Of a stretch of DNA of 9,591 bases, positions 1-6,043 are shown one piece after another. The notes under the pieces were generated by a model. It was not told the DNA's origin. It ran no database searches and was given only the letters and a program-made list of their open reading frames with translations. The stretch is from a bacterium. Lineage in GTDB: Bacteria; Cyanobacteriota; Sericytochromatia; S15B-MN24; VGJW01. The stretch is from NCBI GenBank assembly GCA_021790035.1, contig JAJYIO010000060.1, forward strand, positions 1 through 9,591, given 5' to 3'. The position numbers and the translations under genes were made by a program. Within the stretch, counting starts at the first letter, position 1. Each line of letters starts with the position of its first letter.

Positions 1-70
1 TGCTCGGTCTCGCTACGCCAGCCGTGAATAATCCAGGCTAGTACAGCCCTGTAACAGGAGTCCCCGGGTT
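1..70 (+). other. Upstream edge of window and yidC leader
   Basis: All three plus-strand frames close early (TGA at 25-27, TAA at 29-31, TAG at 39-41), so the tail of an upstream gene could end in any of them. In related gene orders rnpA or yidD lies here, but the few visible residues are not enough to identify either. The part just before yidC carries CAGGAG at 55-60, ten bases before its TTG start, which serves as its ribosome binding site. No promoter is evident. Confidence 0.4.
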
Positions 71-1012
71 TTGAACCCCGTAAGTTACCTGGTCGATTCG
101 GTGATGATCCCGCTCATCACCTTCTTCCACGATCAGATCCCGCCCCACAATTACGGTCTGGCGATCGTCTTCTTGACCCTGGCCGTCAAGTTCGCGCTGT
201 ACCCGCTGGCCCAGCGGCAGTTCGTCAACATGCGCCAGATGCAGCGGCTGCAGCCGATGCTCAAGGCCATGCAAGACGAGTTCAAGGCCAGGCAGCAGGA
301 TGCCAAGGATCAGGCCGAGAAGCTGCAATTGCAGCAAGAGTTCACGGCCAAGATGACCGGGTTCTACAAGGAGCACAACGCCAATCCCGCCAGCGGCTGC
401 TTGACGCTCATCATCCAGCTTCCGGTACTGTGGGCCCTGTACGCCTCGCTCCGCTCTCCGCAGCTGATCGAAAGGCTCGTCAATCCGGCCACGCGGAGCT
501 TCCTCTTCATCAAGGATCTGCTCGCTTCGGGCATCAACAGCCCGACCGATCTCGATTTTTGCGGTTCGGCCAGGACCCTCGCGACGGGCCTGGTAGCGCG
601 TTCGACCACGCTGCACAGCTGCGTGCCGCCGCAGGTGCCGCTCCACCTTCACCTCGCGGCGTCCTTCCACTGGGACAACGTGATCCTCATCGCCCTGTTC
701 ACCATCACGAGCTACGTGACCCAGCGCATGATGACGACCAATCCCAACGACCCCATGCAGCGTCAGATGCTTATCATGGGACCGTTGATGGGGCCGCTGA
801 TCGGCTGGGCGTTGCCGAGCGGTCTGCTGCTGTACTTCGTGGTATCGGGGCTTTTCACCGTGGGTCAATACTTCATCCTGCTCAGGAGGTTCCCGGCTCA
901 GCCGGTTGCCATGATGTCGGGTTCCGGCGGCACCACCATCGAGGTCCATCCCACGACCCCCAAGGCCAGCGACGACGGAGGGCGGGTGCCCTCCAGGAAG
1001 AACCGGAGGTAG
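71..1012 (+). CDS. yidC: YidC/Oxa1-family membrane protein insertase
   Basis: Inserts and folds membrane proteins in the cytoplasmic membrane, alone or with SecYEG. The 313-residue protein has the Oxa1 core: a membrane segment at about 27-48, a charged cytoplasmic helical hairpin at about 50-105, then segments near 110-128, 201-219, 233-247 and 250-270, and a basic tail ending SRKNRR. Family signatures seen include NPASGCLTLIIQLPVLWALY (105-124), FLFIKDL (144-150) and PSGLLLYFVVSGLFTVGQ (249-266). It lacks the large N-terminal periplasmic domain of proteobacterial YidC, which is about 550 residues. The family's conserved positive residue of the hydrophilic groove, usually Arg, is Lys40. The loop from about 151 to 200 is longer than in E. 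coli and has Cys164 and Cys184. TTG is chosen as the start because an in-frame stop lies at 29-31, no ATG follows it before the conserved region, and AGGAG sits at a good distance. jag follows after 6 bases. Confidence 0.93.
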   Translation: MNPVSYLVDSVMIPLITFFHDQIPPHNYGLAIVFLTLAVKFALYPLAQRQFVNMRQMQRLQPMLKAMQDEFKARQQDAKDQAEKLQLQQEFTAKMTGFYKEHNANPASGCLTLIIQLPVLWALYASLRSPQLIERLVNPATRSFLFIKDLLASGINSPTDLDFCGSARTLATGLVARSTTLHSCVPPQVPLHLHLAASFHWDNVILIALFTITSYVTQRMMTTNPNDPMQRQMLIMGPLMGPLIGWALPSGLLLYFVVSGLFTVGQYFILLRRFPAQPVAMMSGSGGTTIEVHPTTPKASDDGGRVPSRKNRR

Positions 1013-1018
1013 CCCCAA

Positions 1019-1816
1019 ATGTCTGAAGCCAGCGCACCCGAAGCCATCCACACCGAACTCACCGCCGAACAGCACGACTGGGTCGTCCTGGCGCAGCGAT
1101 GGCTCGAGACCCTGCTCGCGGGCATCGGTATACCGGGCGAGGTGACGACCCGAGCCGAGGCCGAGACGGTCGTGTTCACGCTGAACGCCGACGATGCGGG
1201 CTTGCTCATCGGCCACAAGGGGCAGACCCTCGACTCGCTCCAGTACCTGACCAACGTCGCCTTCTCGCAGAAGGTGGGTCGCCGGCTGACCCTCGATGTC
1301 GCCGACTACCGCCAGCTGCACCAGGCCAAGCTCGTGGAGCAGGCCCAGGCGGCGGCCGATCGCGTGCAGACGACGGGTCGCAGCCTCCGGCTGCCGCCCA
1401 TGAACGCGGCCGATCGCCGGGTCATCCACACGACGATCCTCGAGTTCCCCGAGCTGGTCACCGCGTCGCACGGAGAGGAACCTTTCCGCTGCGTCATCAT
1501 CGAGCACAAGGATCGCCGGTTCAAGCCGCTTCCCCAGCGTCCTCCGGCCCGGCCCGGCTTCGGTCGGCCGCAGGGCGGCGGCTTCCGCGGGGGGCCTGGG
1601 CGGCCCGGCGGTGGCCCCGGTCGTCCTGGCGGCGGACCCGGTCGTCCCGGCGGCGGCTTCCGGGGCGGGTCGGGTGGCGGCTTCGGCCGGCCGCAAGGCG
1701 AAGGCTTCCGCGGACCGGGAGGACCGGGCGGCCCCGGCGGTCCCGGTGGATTTGGGCGGCCGCAGGGCGAGGGCGGCGGTGGCTTCCGCTCCCCGCGTAA
1801 CACGCCCCCGAACTAG
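1019..1816 (+). CDS. jag: KhpB/Jag-type KH-R3H RNA-binding protein with Gly/Arg/Pro-rich tail
   Basis: Cytoplasmic RNA-binding protein. In other bacteria Jag (KhpB, EloR) pairs with KhpA and affects cell elongation and mRNA levels. Of 265 residues, about 25-105 form a KH-like domain with the loop GHKG at 65-68 inside LIGHKGQTLDSLQYLTN. About 116-165 is an R3H domain with Arg133 and His137 in the R-x3-H arrangement. The N-terminal Jag_N domain of Firmicutes proteins is absent. Residues 171-265 form a low-complexity tail with three GPGRPGG repeats (192-212) and FGRPQG at 181, 222 and 245, which looks disordered and RNA-binding. The start is ATG with GGAGG at 1005-1009, overlapping the end of yidC. 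Placement between yidC and mnmE is the classic order for this family, which supports the call. The tail is the only atypical part; the frame stays open through it, so I take it as real coding sequence. Confidence 0.92.
   Translation: MSEASAPEAIHTELTAEQHDWVVLAQRWLETLLAGIGIPGEVTTRAEAETVVFTLNADDAGLLIGHKGQTLDSLQYLTNVAFSQKVGRRLTLDVADYRQLHQAKLVEQAQAAADRVQTTGRSLRLPPMNAADRRVIHTTILEFPELVTASHGEEPFRCVIIEHKDRRFKPLPQRPPARPGFGRPQGGGFRGGPGRPGGGPGRPGGGPGRPGGGFRGGSGGGFGRPQGEGFRGPGGPGGPGGPGGFGRPQGEGGGGFRSPRNTPPN
1559..1768 (+). repeat. Degenerate GC-rich coding repeats in the jag tail
   Basis: This DNA encodes the Gly/Arg/Pro tail of KhpB. A 21-base unit encoding GPGRPGG is iterated three times at 1592-1654, and blocks encoding FGRPQG recur at 1559-1576, 1682-1699 and 1751-1768. 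The copies differ at synonymous positions in places, which suggests selection on the protein. Such tracts can change copy number by slippage, and a multiple of three would leave the frame intact. Confidence 0.75.
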
Positions 1817-1834
1817 ACCAGTTCAGGGGCCGGA

Positions 1835-3247
1835 ATGGATGTCGGTCGACCCGGCTTGGTTCCTGGTGACCGGTTGCTCGACACGATCGCCGCGATCGCC
1901 ACGGCTCCGGGTGTCGGCGCCATCGGGGTGATCCGGGTATCGGGTCCGCTGGCTTTGAGCATCGCCCAGGCGATCCTCCGCTCGGGCAAGAGCGGGCCCG
2001 ATCTCTCGAGACGAGGCCTGCACGTCGGCTGGGTCGTCGATCCCGACACCGGGGAGCGCATCGATCAGGCGGTGTTGCTGGTGTTTCCAGGGCCCACGAG
2101 CTTCACCGGAGAGGACGTCGTCGAGATCCAGGGCCACGGCGGTCCGGCGATCATGCGCCGGCTCCTTGCCCTGGTTCTGGGGCAGGGTGCGCGCCTGGCG
2201 TCCCCCGGGGAGTTCACGCGGCGAGCGTTTCTCTCGGGTCGCATCGATCTGGTGCAGGCCGAGGCGATCGGGGAGCTGGTCTCGGCTCGGGGCGAGCGGG
2301 CCCTCCAGGCTGCGATCGGGCAGCTCGAGGGTCGTCTGTCGCACGAGGTCATGCAGGTGCGGCAGGCTCTTTTCGAGTCGGTGGCCCGGATCGAGGCTGC
2401 GGTAGATTTTCCAGAGGACGTGGCGGCCCTCGAGCCAGAGGAAATCATGGGCGCGCTCGCCAGGCAGCGGATCCGGATCGACGAGCTGCTGGCCGGAGCC
2501 CGCGCCGGAGAGGTCGCCCGCAGCGGGGCGCGGGTGGCGATCGTGGGGCAGCCCAATGTCGGCAAGTCGAGCCTCATGAACGCGCTGCTGCGGTCGGAGC
2601 GTGCGATCGTGACGGCGGTGCCGGGCACGACCCGCGACGTGCTCGAGGCCGACCTGGAGATCGCGGGGATACCCATCCGCCTGGTCGATACCGCCGGGAT
2701 CCGACCGGCCCGGGACGAGATCGAGAAAGAAGGCGTGGCGCGGAGCTGGCAGCAGGTCGAGGGGGCCGATCTGGTGCTCCTGGTCCACGACAGCCGGAGC
2801 GGTCTCGATGCGACGGATCACGATCTGGCGGCCAGGGCGGGCGATCGTCCGGTTTTGAGGGTGGCCAGCAAGGTCGATCTCCTGAGATCCGCGAGTGCCG
2901 ACCCCAGCGAGGTCGGAGATGCGCCCTGGCCGGCCGGTCATCTGGGCGTATCGTCCCTGACCCGCCAGGGCCTCGATGAACTCGAGGCGGCGATCGCCGG
3001 GGCCCTGCTCTCGAGCAGCCCCGTCGGCGTGCCGGGGCTTGCGGTCAATGCTCGCCACCAGGGGGCGTTGCGCCAGGCCAGGGCGCATCTGACGTCTGCG
3101 ATCGAGACGCTCGATCGAGAGATGCCGCTCGACTTGCTCTCCGGAGATCTGCGGACCGCGATCCGAGCGCTGGGCCAGATCACGGGCCTGGACCCCGCCG
3201 AGGAGCTGCTTGACCTGCTTTTTTCGCGCTTTTGCCTCGGCAAGTGA
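1835..3247 (+). CDS. mnmE: tRNA modification GTPase MnmE
   Basis: With MnmG, MnmE adds the carboxymethylaminomethyl (or aminomethyl) group to C5 of wobble uridine-34 in certain tRNAs, using a tetrahydrofolate one-carbon donor and GTP hydrolysis; it acts as a dimer in the cytoplasm. The 470 residues fit the usual ~455. Domains are the N-terminal folate-binding domain (about 14-130, with DTIAAIATAPGVGAIGVIRVSG at its start), a helical domain and an inserted G domain (about 230-390). G1 is GQPNVGKS (238-245), the G2 region is TTRD (265-268), G3 is DTAG (285-288), G4 is SKVD (345-348) instead of NKxD, and G5 is around SSL (373-375). The protein ends in FCLGK, the family's C-[IL]-G-K motif with catalytic Cys467. 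ATG is preceded by AGGGG at 1825-1829, 18 bases after jag, so co-transcription is likely. mnmG is not in the window. Confidence 0.96.
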   Translation: MDVGRPGLVPGDRLLDTIAAIATAPGVGAIGVIRVSGPLALSIAQAILRSGKSGPDLSRRGLHVGWVVDPDTGERIDQAVLLVFPGPTSFTGEDVVEIQGHGGPAIMRRLLALVLGQGARLASPGEFTRRAFLSGRIDLVQAEAIGELVSARGERALQAAIGQLEGRLSHEVMQVRQALFESVARIEAAVDFPEDVAALEPEEIMGALARQRIRIDELLAGARAGEVARSGARVAIVGQPNVGKSSLMNALLRSERAIVTAVPGTTRDVLEADLEIAGIPIRLVDTAGIRPARDEIEKEGVARSWQQVEGADLVLLVHDSRSGLDATDHDLAARAGDRPVLRVASKVDLLRSASADPSEVGDAPWPAGHLGVSSLTRQGLDELEAAIAGALLSSSPVGVPGLAVNARHQGALRQARAHLTSAIETLDREMPLDLLSGDLRTAIRALGQITGLDPAEELLDLLFSRFCLGK

Positions 3248-3267
3248 GCCGCTGCCGGGCAGCATCC

Positions 3268-3279
3268 TTCGAGCTCGAA
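3268..3279. other. 12-bp perfect palindrome after mnmE
   Basis: TTCGAGCTCGAA is perfectly self-complementary and lies 21 bases after the mnmE stop, just after a 5-bp stem with a 3-base loop at 3251-3263. It could be a protein-binding site or part of a weak 3' end structure. No T-tract follows, so it is not called a terminator. Confidence 0.35.
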
Positions 3280-3335
3280 ACTTCGCCTGGGGGCAAGCGT
3301 GATTCATACCACAACCGATGCTTGTCGAAACACCC

Positions 3336-3341
3336 TATAAT
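3336..3341 (+). promoter_or_regulatory. Consensus -10 box (TATAAT) upstream of the sigma gene
   Basis: A perfect TATAAT lies in a locally A/T-rich stretch. The only TTG-like -35 nearby (TTGTCG at 3322-3327) is just 8 bases upstream, too close, and the hexamer at the normal spacing (AACCGA) is poor. A promoter here would need an activator, an alternative sigma, or tolerate a weak -35. Transcription from it would give a leader of about 200 bases containing all the downstream structures. Confidence 0.45.
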
Positions 3342-3407
3342 CGAAAGACAAAAACACCCAAGTGGCTTTCACGAGCGGATAACGCAAGGCCCGGCCGATG
3401 AAGCGGG

Positions 3408-3434
3408 CGTTCACGAAAATCAAGATCGTGAACG
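3408..3434. promoter_or_regulatory. 9-bp inverted repeat, candidate operator or leader hairpin
   Basis: CGTTCACGA (3408-3416) and TCGTGAACG (3426-3434) are exact reverse complements separated by 9 bases. The site ends about 22 bases before the extended -10 element at 3456, where an activator or repressor of that promoter would bind. In a transcript from the upstream TATAAT it would fold as a stem-loop. No T-run follows directly, so it is not an intrinsic terminator. Confidence 0.5.
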
Positions 3435-3455
3435 GCCAGTTGTCCACGGTTTTAC

Positions 3456-3464
3456 TGCTAGTAT
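3456..3464 (+). promoter_or_regulatory. Extended -10 promoter (TGcTAGTAT) for the sigma gene
   Basis: TG at 3456-3457, one base, then TAGTAT at 3459-3464 matches an extended -10 element, which can work with a poor -35. TTGTCC at 3440-3445 is 13 bases upstream, shorter than the usual 16-18. The predicted start near 3471 would place a hairpin at the very 5' end of the mRNA and leave a leader of about 76 bases before GTG at 3547. This is a match by eye only. Confidence 0.4.
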
Positions 3465-3471
3465 GGGCTTA

Positions 3472-3504
3472 CCCACCGGATGGTGGGGAGAGCGGGGCCG
3501 CTCT
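3472..3504 (+). promoter_or_regulatory. Two back-to-back leader hairpins before the sigma gene
   Basis: Hairpin 1 pairs CCCACC (3472-3477) with GGTGGG (3482-3487) around loop GGAT. Hairpin 2 pairs AGAGCG (3489-3494) with CGCTCT (3499-3504) around loop GGGC. Both have perfect 6-bp stems and only one base lies between them. They sit just downstream of the extended -10 and about 30 bases before the GGAGG ribosome binding site. They may stabilise the mRNA 5' end or control translation. No riboswitch class is recognised. Confidence 0.45.
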
Positions 3505-3546
3505 GACGCTTGGGGTGGGAAGCAAGTGGACTATGGAGGTCTCTGG

Positions 3547-4317
3547 GTGAGCAAGACCCGCGCCGAAAAGACCCGCGCTGACAGAACTCGCAAGTGGAGT
3601 CTGTCCTCGGCGGAGCGGGAGGACCTCGTGGCGGAGTACGTGCCGCTGGTTCGCAAGATCGCCCGCGGTCTGGCTCGCCGCAGCACGGATCCGGTCGAGG
3701 ATCTGATCCAGGTCGGAGCCATTGGCCTTCTCGAGGCCATCGATCGCTACGAATTCGGCCACAACACCGAGTTCAAGACTTTTGCCGTCCACTACATCAC
3801 CGGGCATATTCGCCACTATCTCCGCGATCGCCAGAACCTTCTCCGCGGTCCGCGCGCCCTCCAGGAGCTTTCTTATCGGCTGAGTCAGGTCAACAACCTG
3901 CTGGCGCAGCAGCTTGGCCGCGATCCCACCGACTCGGAGCTTGCAGACGCGCTCGATATCTCGGTCAAGCAGGTGGACGAGGTCAAGCAGTACGACAACC
4001 GGGTGTCGGTGTACTGGCTGGATCAAGAGGGCCGGGCGGACGAGGATGACTCGCGCAGCCTTCTCGAGACGCTCCAGGATCCGCGGTCGATCAAGGACAG
4101 CCAGAACGATCTCGACGAGCGCCTCATCCTCCGCGATGCCATGGGTCGTCTTTCCAGGCAACAGCAGGAGCTGCTGGAGATGCGGTACTTCCAGGACATG
4201 ACCCAGGCCGAGGTCGCTCGCCGCCTCGGGGTCAGCCAGATGGAGATCTGCCGCCGGCTCAAGCGCGCCGTCAAGCAACTGCAGGCCATCCTCCAGCCGG
4301 TCCCGCCCCAGGCGTGA
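3547..4317 (+). CDS. Sigma-70 family RNA polymerase sigma factor, SigB/SigF-type
   Basis: Directs RNA polymerase to a set of promoters; probably an alternative (group 3) sigma. The 256 residues carry region 2 (about 28-100) with LIQVGAIGLLEAIDRYEF (53-70) and FKTFAVHYITGHIRHYLRDR (76-95), region 3 (about 105-160) with LGRDPTDSELADALDISVKQV (123-143), and region 4 (about 195-247) with the helix-turn-helix MTQAEVARRLGVSQMEICRR (218-237). Region 1.1 is absent, as expected for this group. The -10-recognition part resembles SigB/SigF proteins of Gram-positives and SigF of cyanobacteria (motility and pilus genes there), but the regulon cannot be read from sequence. GTG is chosen because GGAGG (3535-3539) is 7 bases upstream and the resulting length suits the family; the frame is open further upstream, with ATG at 3463 an unlikely alternative. 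No anti-sigma or anti-anti-sigma gene is adjacent. A strong terminator follows. Confidence 0.9.
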   Translation: MSKTRAEKTRADRTRKWSLSSAEREDLVAEYVPLVRKIARGLARRSTDPVEDLIQVGAIGLLEAIDRYEFGHNTEFKTFAVHYITGHIRHYLRDRQNLLRGPRALQELSYRLSQVNNLLAQQLGRDPTDSELADALDISVKQVDEVKQYDNRVSVYWLDQEGRADEDDSRSLLETLQDPRSIKDSQNDLDERLILRDAMGRLSRQQQELLEMRYFQDMTQAEVARRLGVSQMEICRRLKRAVKQLQAILQPVPPQA

Positions 4318-4336
4318 GCGGCGAGAGCCGCTTTTT
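4317..4336 (+). terminator. Rho-independent terminator of the sigma gene
   Basis: AGCGGC (4317-4322) pairs with GCCGCT (4327-4332) around a GAGA (GNRA) tetraloop, followed by TTTTT at 4332-4336. The stem begins on the last base of the stop codon. On the opposite strand the hairpin is not followed by T's, so it should not stop transcription arriving from the minus-strand genes. Confidence 0.85.
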
Positions 4337-4381
4337 CATCGCGGGATAGGCCTCGCCGAGCCGGCCAGCGCGCCTCGATCG

Positions 4382-4951
4382 TCAGAGATTGAGACTGATC
4401 CTGGCTCCCGCGCCCCAGGCCTGGGCCGCGGTATAGGGATGGCCGCTGGCGTCGCGCACGTTGAAGAGGTTGGTTGCCCAGGGGTAGCCGAACACCGACA
4501 GATCCAGGCCGACCAGACCGCCGAGGTCGAAGCGAAGCCCGGCGTGGGGGCCGACCATCAGCGGAGTGCCCTGGAGGAACGCGGGTGGATTGAGCGGGTA
4601 CCAGGCCATGCCCTCGGCCCCGATGTAGGGCACGACGAACTTGAGCGGGGCTTCGAGATCGAAGTCCACCGTGCCGGTCGCGAAGTTGATGCTCTTTCCG
4701 GTCGCTTGTTCTTGCTGGTAGGCATAGCCGAGGGCCATGTGCAAGGCGAAGGGGCCGATCGGACCTCCGAACCACAGGACCGGCACCTGCAAGCCGACGG
4801 TGTCGTGCTCGCCGCCGGCGTTCTTGAGCGACAGGCGGTTGTAGCTTGCCGGCAAGGTCCACTCGAAGGCCTGGGCCGGAGATGCCGGCAGGGCCAAGGT
4901 CGCGCCGAGGAGCGCGAGGAGGCCGAGCGAGAGGGTGCGAGGGATCTTCAA
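4382..4951 (-). CDS. Secreted or outer-membrane beta-barrel-like protein, hypothetical
   Basis: I do not recognise the family. The 189-residue product has a clear Sec signal peptide: basic start MKIPR, hydrophobic core LGLLALLGATLAL, and a signal peptidase I site after AQA at about residue 28. The mature part is rich in Gly and aromatic residues with alternating short strands (for example VGLQVPVLWFGGPIGPFALH, 72 onward and GPHAGLRFDLGGLVGLDLSV), as in small outer-membrane barrels of roughly 8 strands. The last strand, ending GAGARISLNL, has Leu instead of the C-terminal aromatic residue favoured by the BAM machinery. It starts with TTG; a weak AGG lies about 10 bases upstream. It begins 99 bases after the receiver-PilZ gene on the same strand, so they may share a transcript. 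It is convergent with the sigma gene. A soluble periplasmic protein is the alternative. Confidence 0.75.
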   Translation of the reverse strand: MKIPRTLSLGLLALLGATLALPASPAQAFEWTLPASYNRLSLKNAGGEHDTVGLQVPVLWFGGPIGPFALHMALGYAYQQEQATGKSINFATGTVDFDLEAPLKFVVPYIGAEGMAWYPLNPPAFLQGTPLMVGPHAGLRFDLGGLVGLDLSVFGYPWATNLFNVRDASGHPYTAAQAWGAGARISLNL

Positions 4952-5050
4952 GGGAATGACCTGCCGATCGTGGACTGACGCCCTCGTATACCCGCAGCTC
5001 CGGGGTTTGATGGCCCGGGTCGGGGAGGCCTTGCCGCGCCGAGAAGCTCT

Positions 5051-6043
5051 TTATGACGAGGCGGACAGGGCCTCGCGCCTGGGCTGGATCAGATCCTGGA
5101 ACAGGAAGCGAGTGAGATCGAGTCGCCAGGCGGGGTCGGTCTCGTCGACGGCCTGCACGCCTGCCGTGACCAGGCCATCTTCCTCGTGTCGCCACGCGAC
5201 CGTGCTGGCGATCGAGACGCCCCGCTGGGGGATCTTGAACTCGAGCTGCACGTCGGATCCGACCTCGATGCTGTCGTGGATCCCCGTCATCCGGAAGCCG
5301 GAGCCGCAGATCTCGATGATCGTCCCGAGCCGGAAAAACCCGCCCGGAGTCTTGTAACGCGCCGGAAAATGGACCTCGCGCTTGAAGGGGAGCTTCTTCT
5401 GGGATCGGTAGACGCCGGTGGCCAGATGCACCTCGAGGGCATCGCCTGAGTCCTGGCCCGGCGTGGTCATGGTGGCGCAGCGGCGGTAGACGTTGAAGTC
5501 CATGGCGGCGTGGTGGATCTCGAGGGCCGCGCCGGGCTTGAGAAGCGCGGAGCCCTGTGCGAGCTCGGCCGGCCGTTCCAGGAAGACCCGGTTGTTGCTC
5601 TGCCTCACGACCGTCGTCGGGATGGGCGCCGCATTCTGGTCGTGGACCAGGAAGACCGCCTGGCCCGCCACGTACTGCTCGCTGGTGTAGCGCGTGATCC
5701 GGGCGAGCAGGATCTTGGACTCGAGGGGCGTCTGCAGGTAATCGACGGCTCCGGACTCGAGCCCCGCCTGCAGGATCTCCATCGAGTACCGCGAGGACAT
5801 GAACACGACCGGAATGAGCGAGGTCAGGCCGTCAGCCTTGAGCGTCTGACAGAGATTCGGCCCGTTCAGACCGCTCACGTCCGGATCGATGAGGATCAGG
5901 TGCGGCCGCTCGTAAAAGGATTTTTCCAGCGCCTCGAGGCCGTTGGTCGCCGTGAAGCATTCGAATCCCTCTGCCGTGAGCATGGCAGACAGATTGCGGC
6001 GATGTGGTCCCGAAGGATCGACGATGAGTATGCGTTTGCCCAA
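5051..6043 (-). CDS. Response regulator with receiver and PilZ (YcgR-like) domains
   Basis: The 330-residue protein combines a CheY-like receiver (about 1-120) with a C-terminal region resembling YcgR: an N-terminal beta domain (about 128-212) and a PilZ domain (about 213-318). PilZ domains usually bind cyclic di-GMP and tune motility or exopolysaccharide. The receiver has Asp9 and the likely phosphoacceptor Asp53 (LILIDPDVSG), but only one residue of the usual acidic pair, and the conserved Lys before Pro is Thr105 (YLQTP). The PilZ RxxxR position reads KxxxK (Lys217, Lys221 in QKKLPFK), and [DN]xSxxG reads ExCxxG (244-249, EICGSG). All are conservative but noncanonical, so ligand and phosphorylation competence are uncertain. 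TTG at 6043 is preceded by AGAAGGGGG about 8 bases upstream, and the protein begins exactly at the receiver fold (GKRILIVD). It diverges from hutU and probably leads the secreted-protein gene. Confidence 0.88.
   Translation of the reverse strand: MGKRILIVDPSGPHRRNLSAMLTAEGFECFTATNGLEALEKSFYERPHLILIDPDVSGLNGPNLCQTLKADGLTSLIPVVFMSSRYSMEILQAGLESGAVDYLQTPLESKILLARITRYTSEQYVAGQAVFLVHDQNAAPIPTTVVRQSNNRVFLERPAELAQGSALLKPGAALEIHHAAMDFNVYRRCATMTTPGQDSGDALEVHLATGVYRSQKKLPFKREVHFPARYKTPGGFFRLGTIIEICGSGFRMTGIHDSIEVGSDVQLEFKIPQRGVSIASTVAWRHEEDGLVTAGVQAVDETDPAWRLDLTRFLFQDLIQPRREALSASS

Larger units (their letters stand above)
3248..3546 (+). promoter_or_regulatory. Sigma-factor gene leader and promoter region, non-coding
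   Basis: This 299-base gap separates mnmE from the sigma gene. The sigma reading frame stays open through it, but the translation resembles nothing and a well-placed ribosome binding site lies only at its end, so I treat it as non-coding. It is less GC-rich than the genes. In order it holds a palindrome (3268-3279), a consensus -10 box (3336-3341), a 9-bp inverted repeat (3408-3434), an extended -10 (3456-3464) and two adjacent hairpins (3472-3504). No T-tract terminator for mnmE is visible; only a small hairpin, GCTGCCGGGCAGC, sits at 3251-3263. Confidence 0.6.

Noticed and set aside
38..1696. Open frame of 552 codons on the minus strand opposite yidC and jag
   Set aside because: High GC leaves antisense frames open. 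The plus strand has clear conserved domains here, while the antisense product has low-complexity charged composition and no recognisable domain.
3251..3263. GCTGCCGGGCAGC as the mnmE terminator
   Set aside because: The stem is short and no T-run follows, so it cannot be supported as an intrinsic terminator.
3322..3341. TTGTCG and TATAAT as a matched -35/-10 pair
   Set aside because: Spacing is only 8 bases, far below the 16-18 needed; the -10 is kept as a separate, less certain element.
3373..3383. GAGCGGATAAC, identical to part of the lac operator
   Set aside because: The other half of the operator is absent and the site has no dyad symmetry, so an 11-base match is best read as chance.
3232..3546. 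Open extension of the sigma frame upstream of GTG 3547
   Set aside because: The extra ~105 residues resemble no sigma region, contain the promoter-like and palindromic elements, and lack a start with a ribosome binding site as good as GGAGG before GTG 3547.
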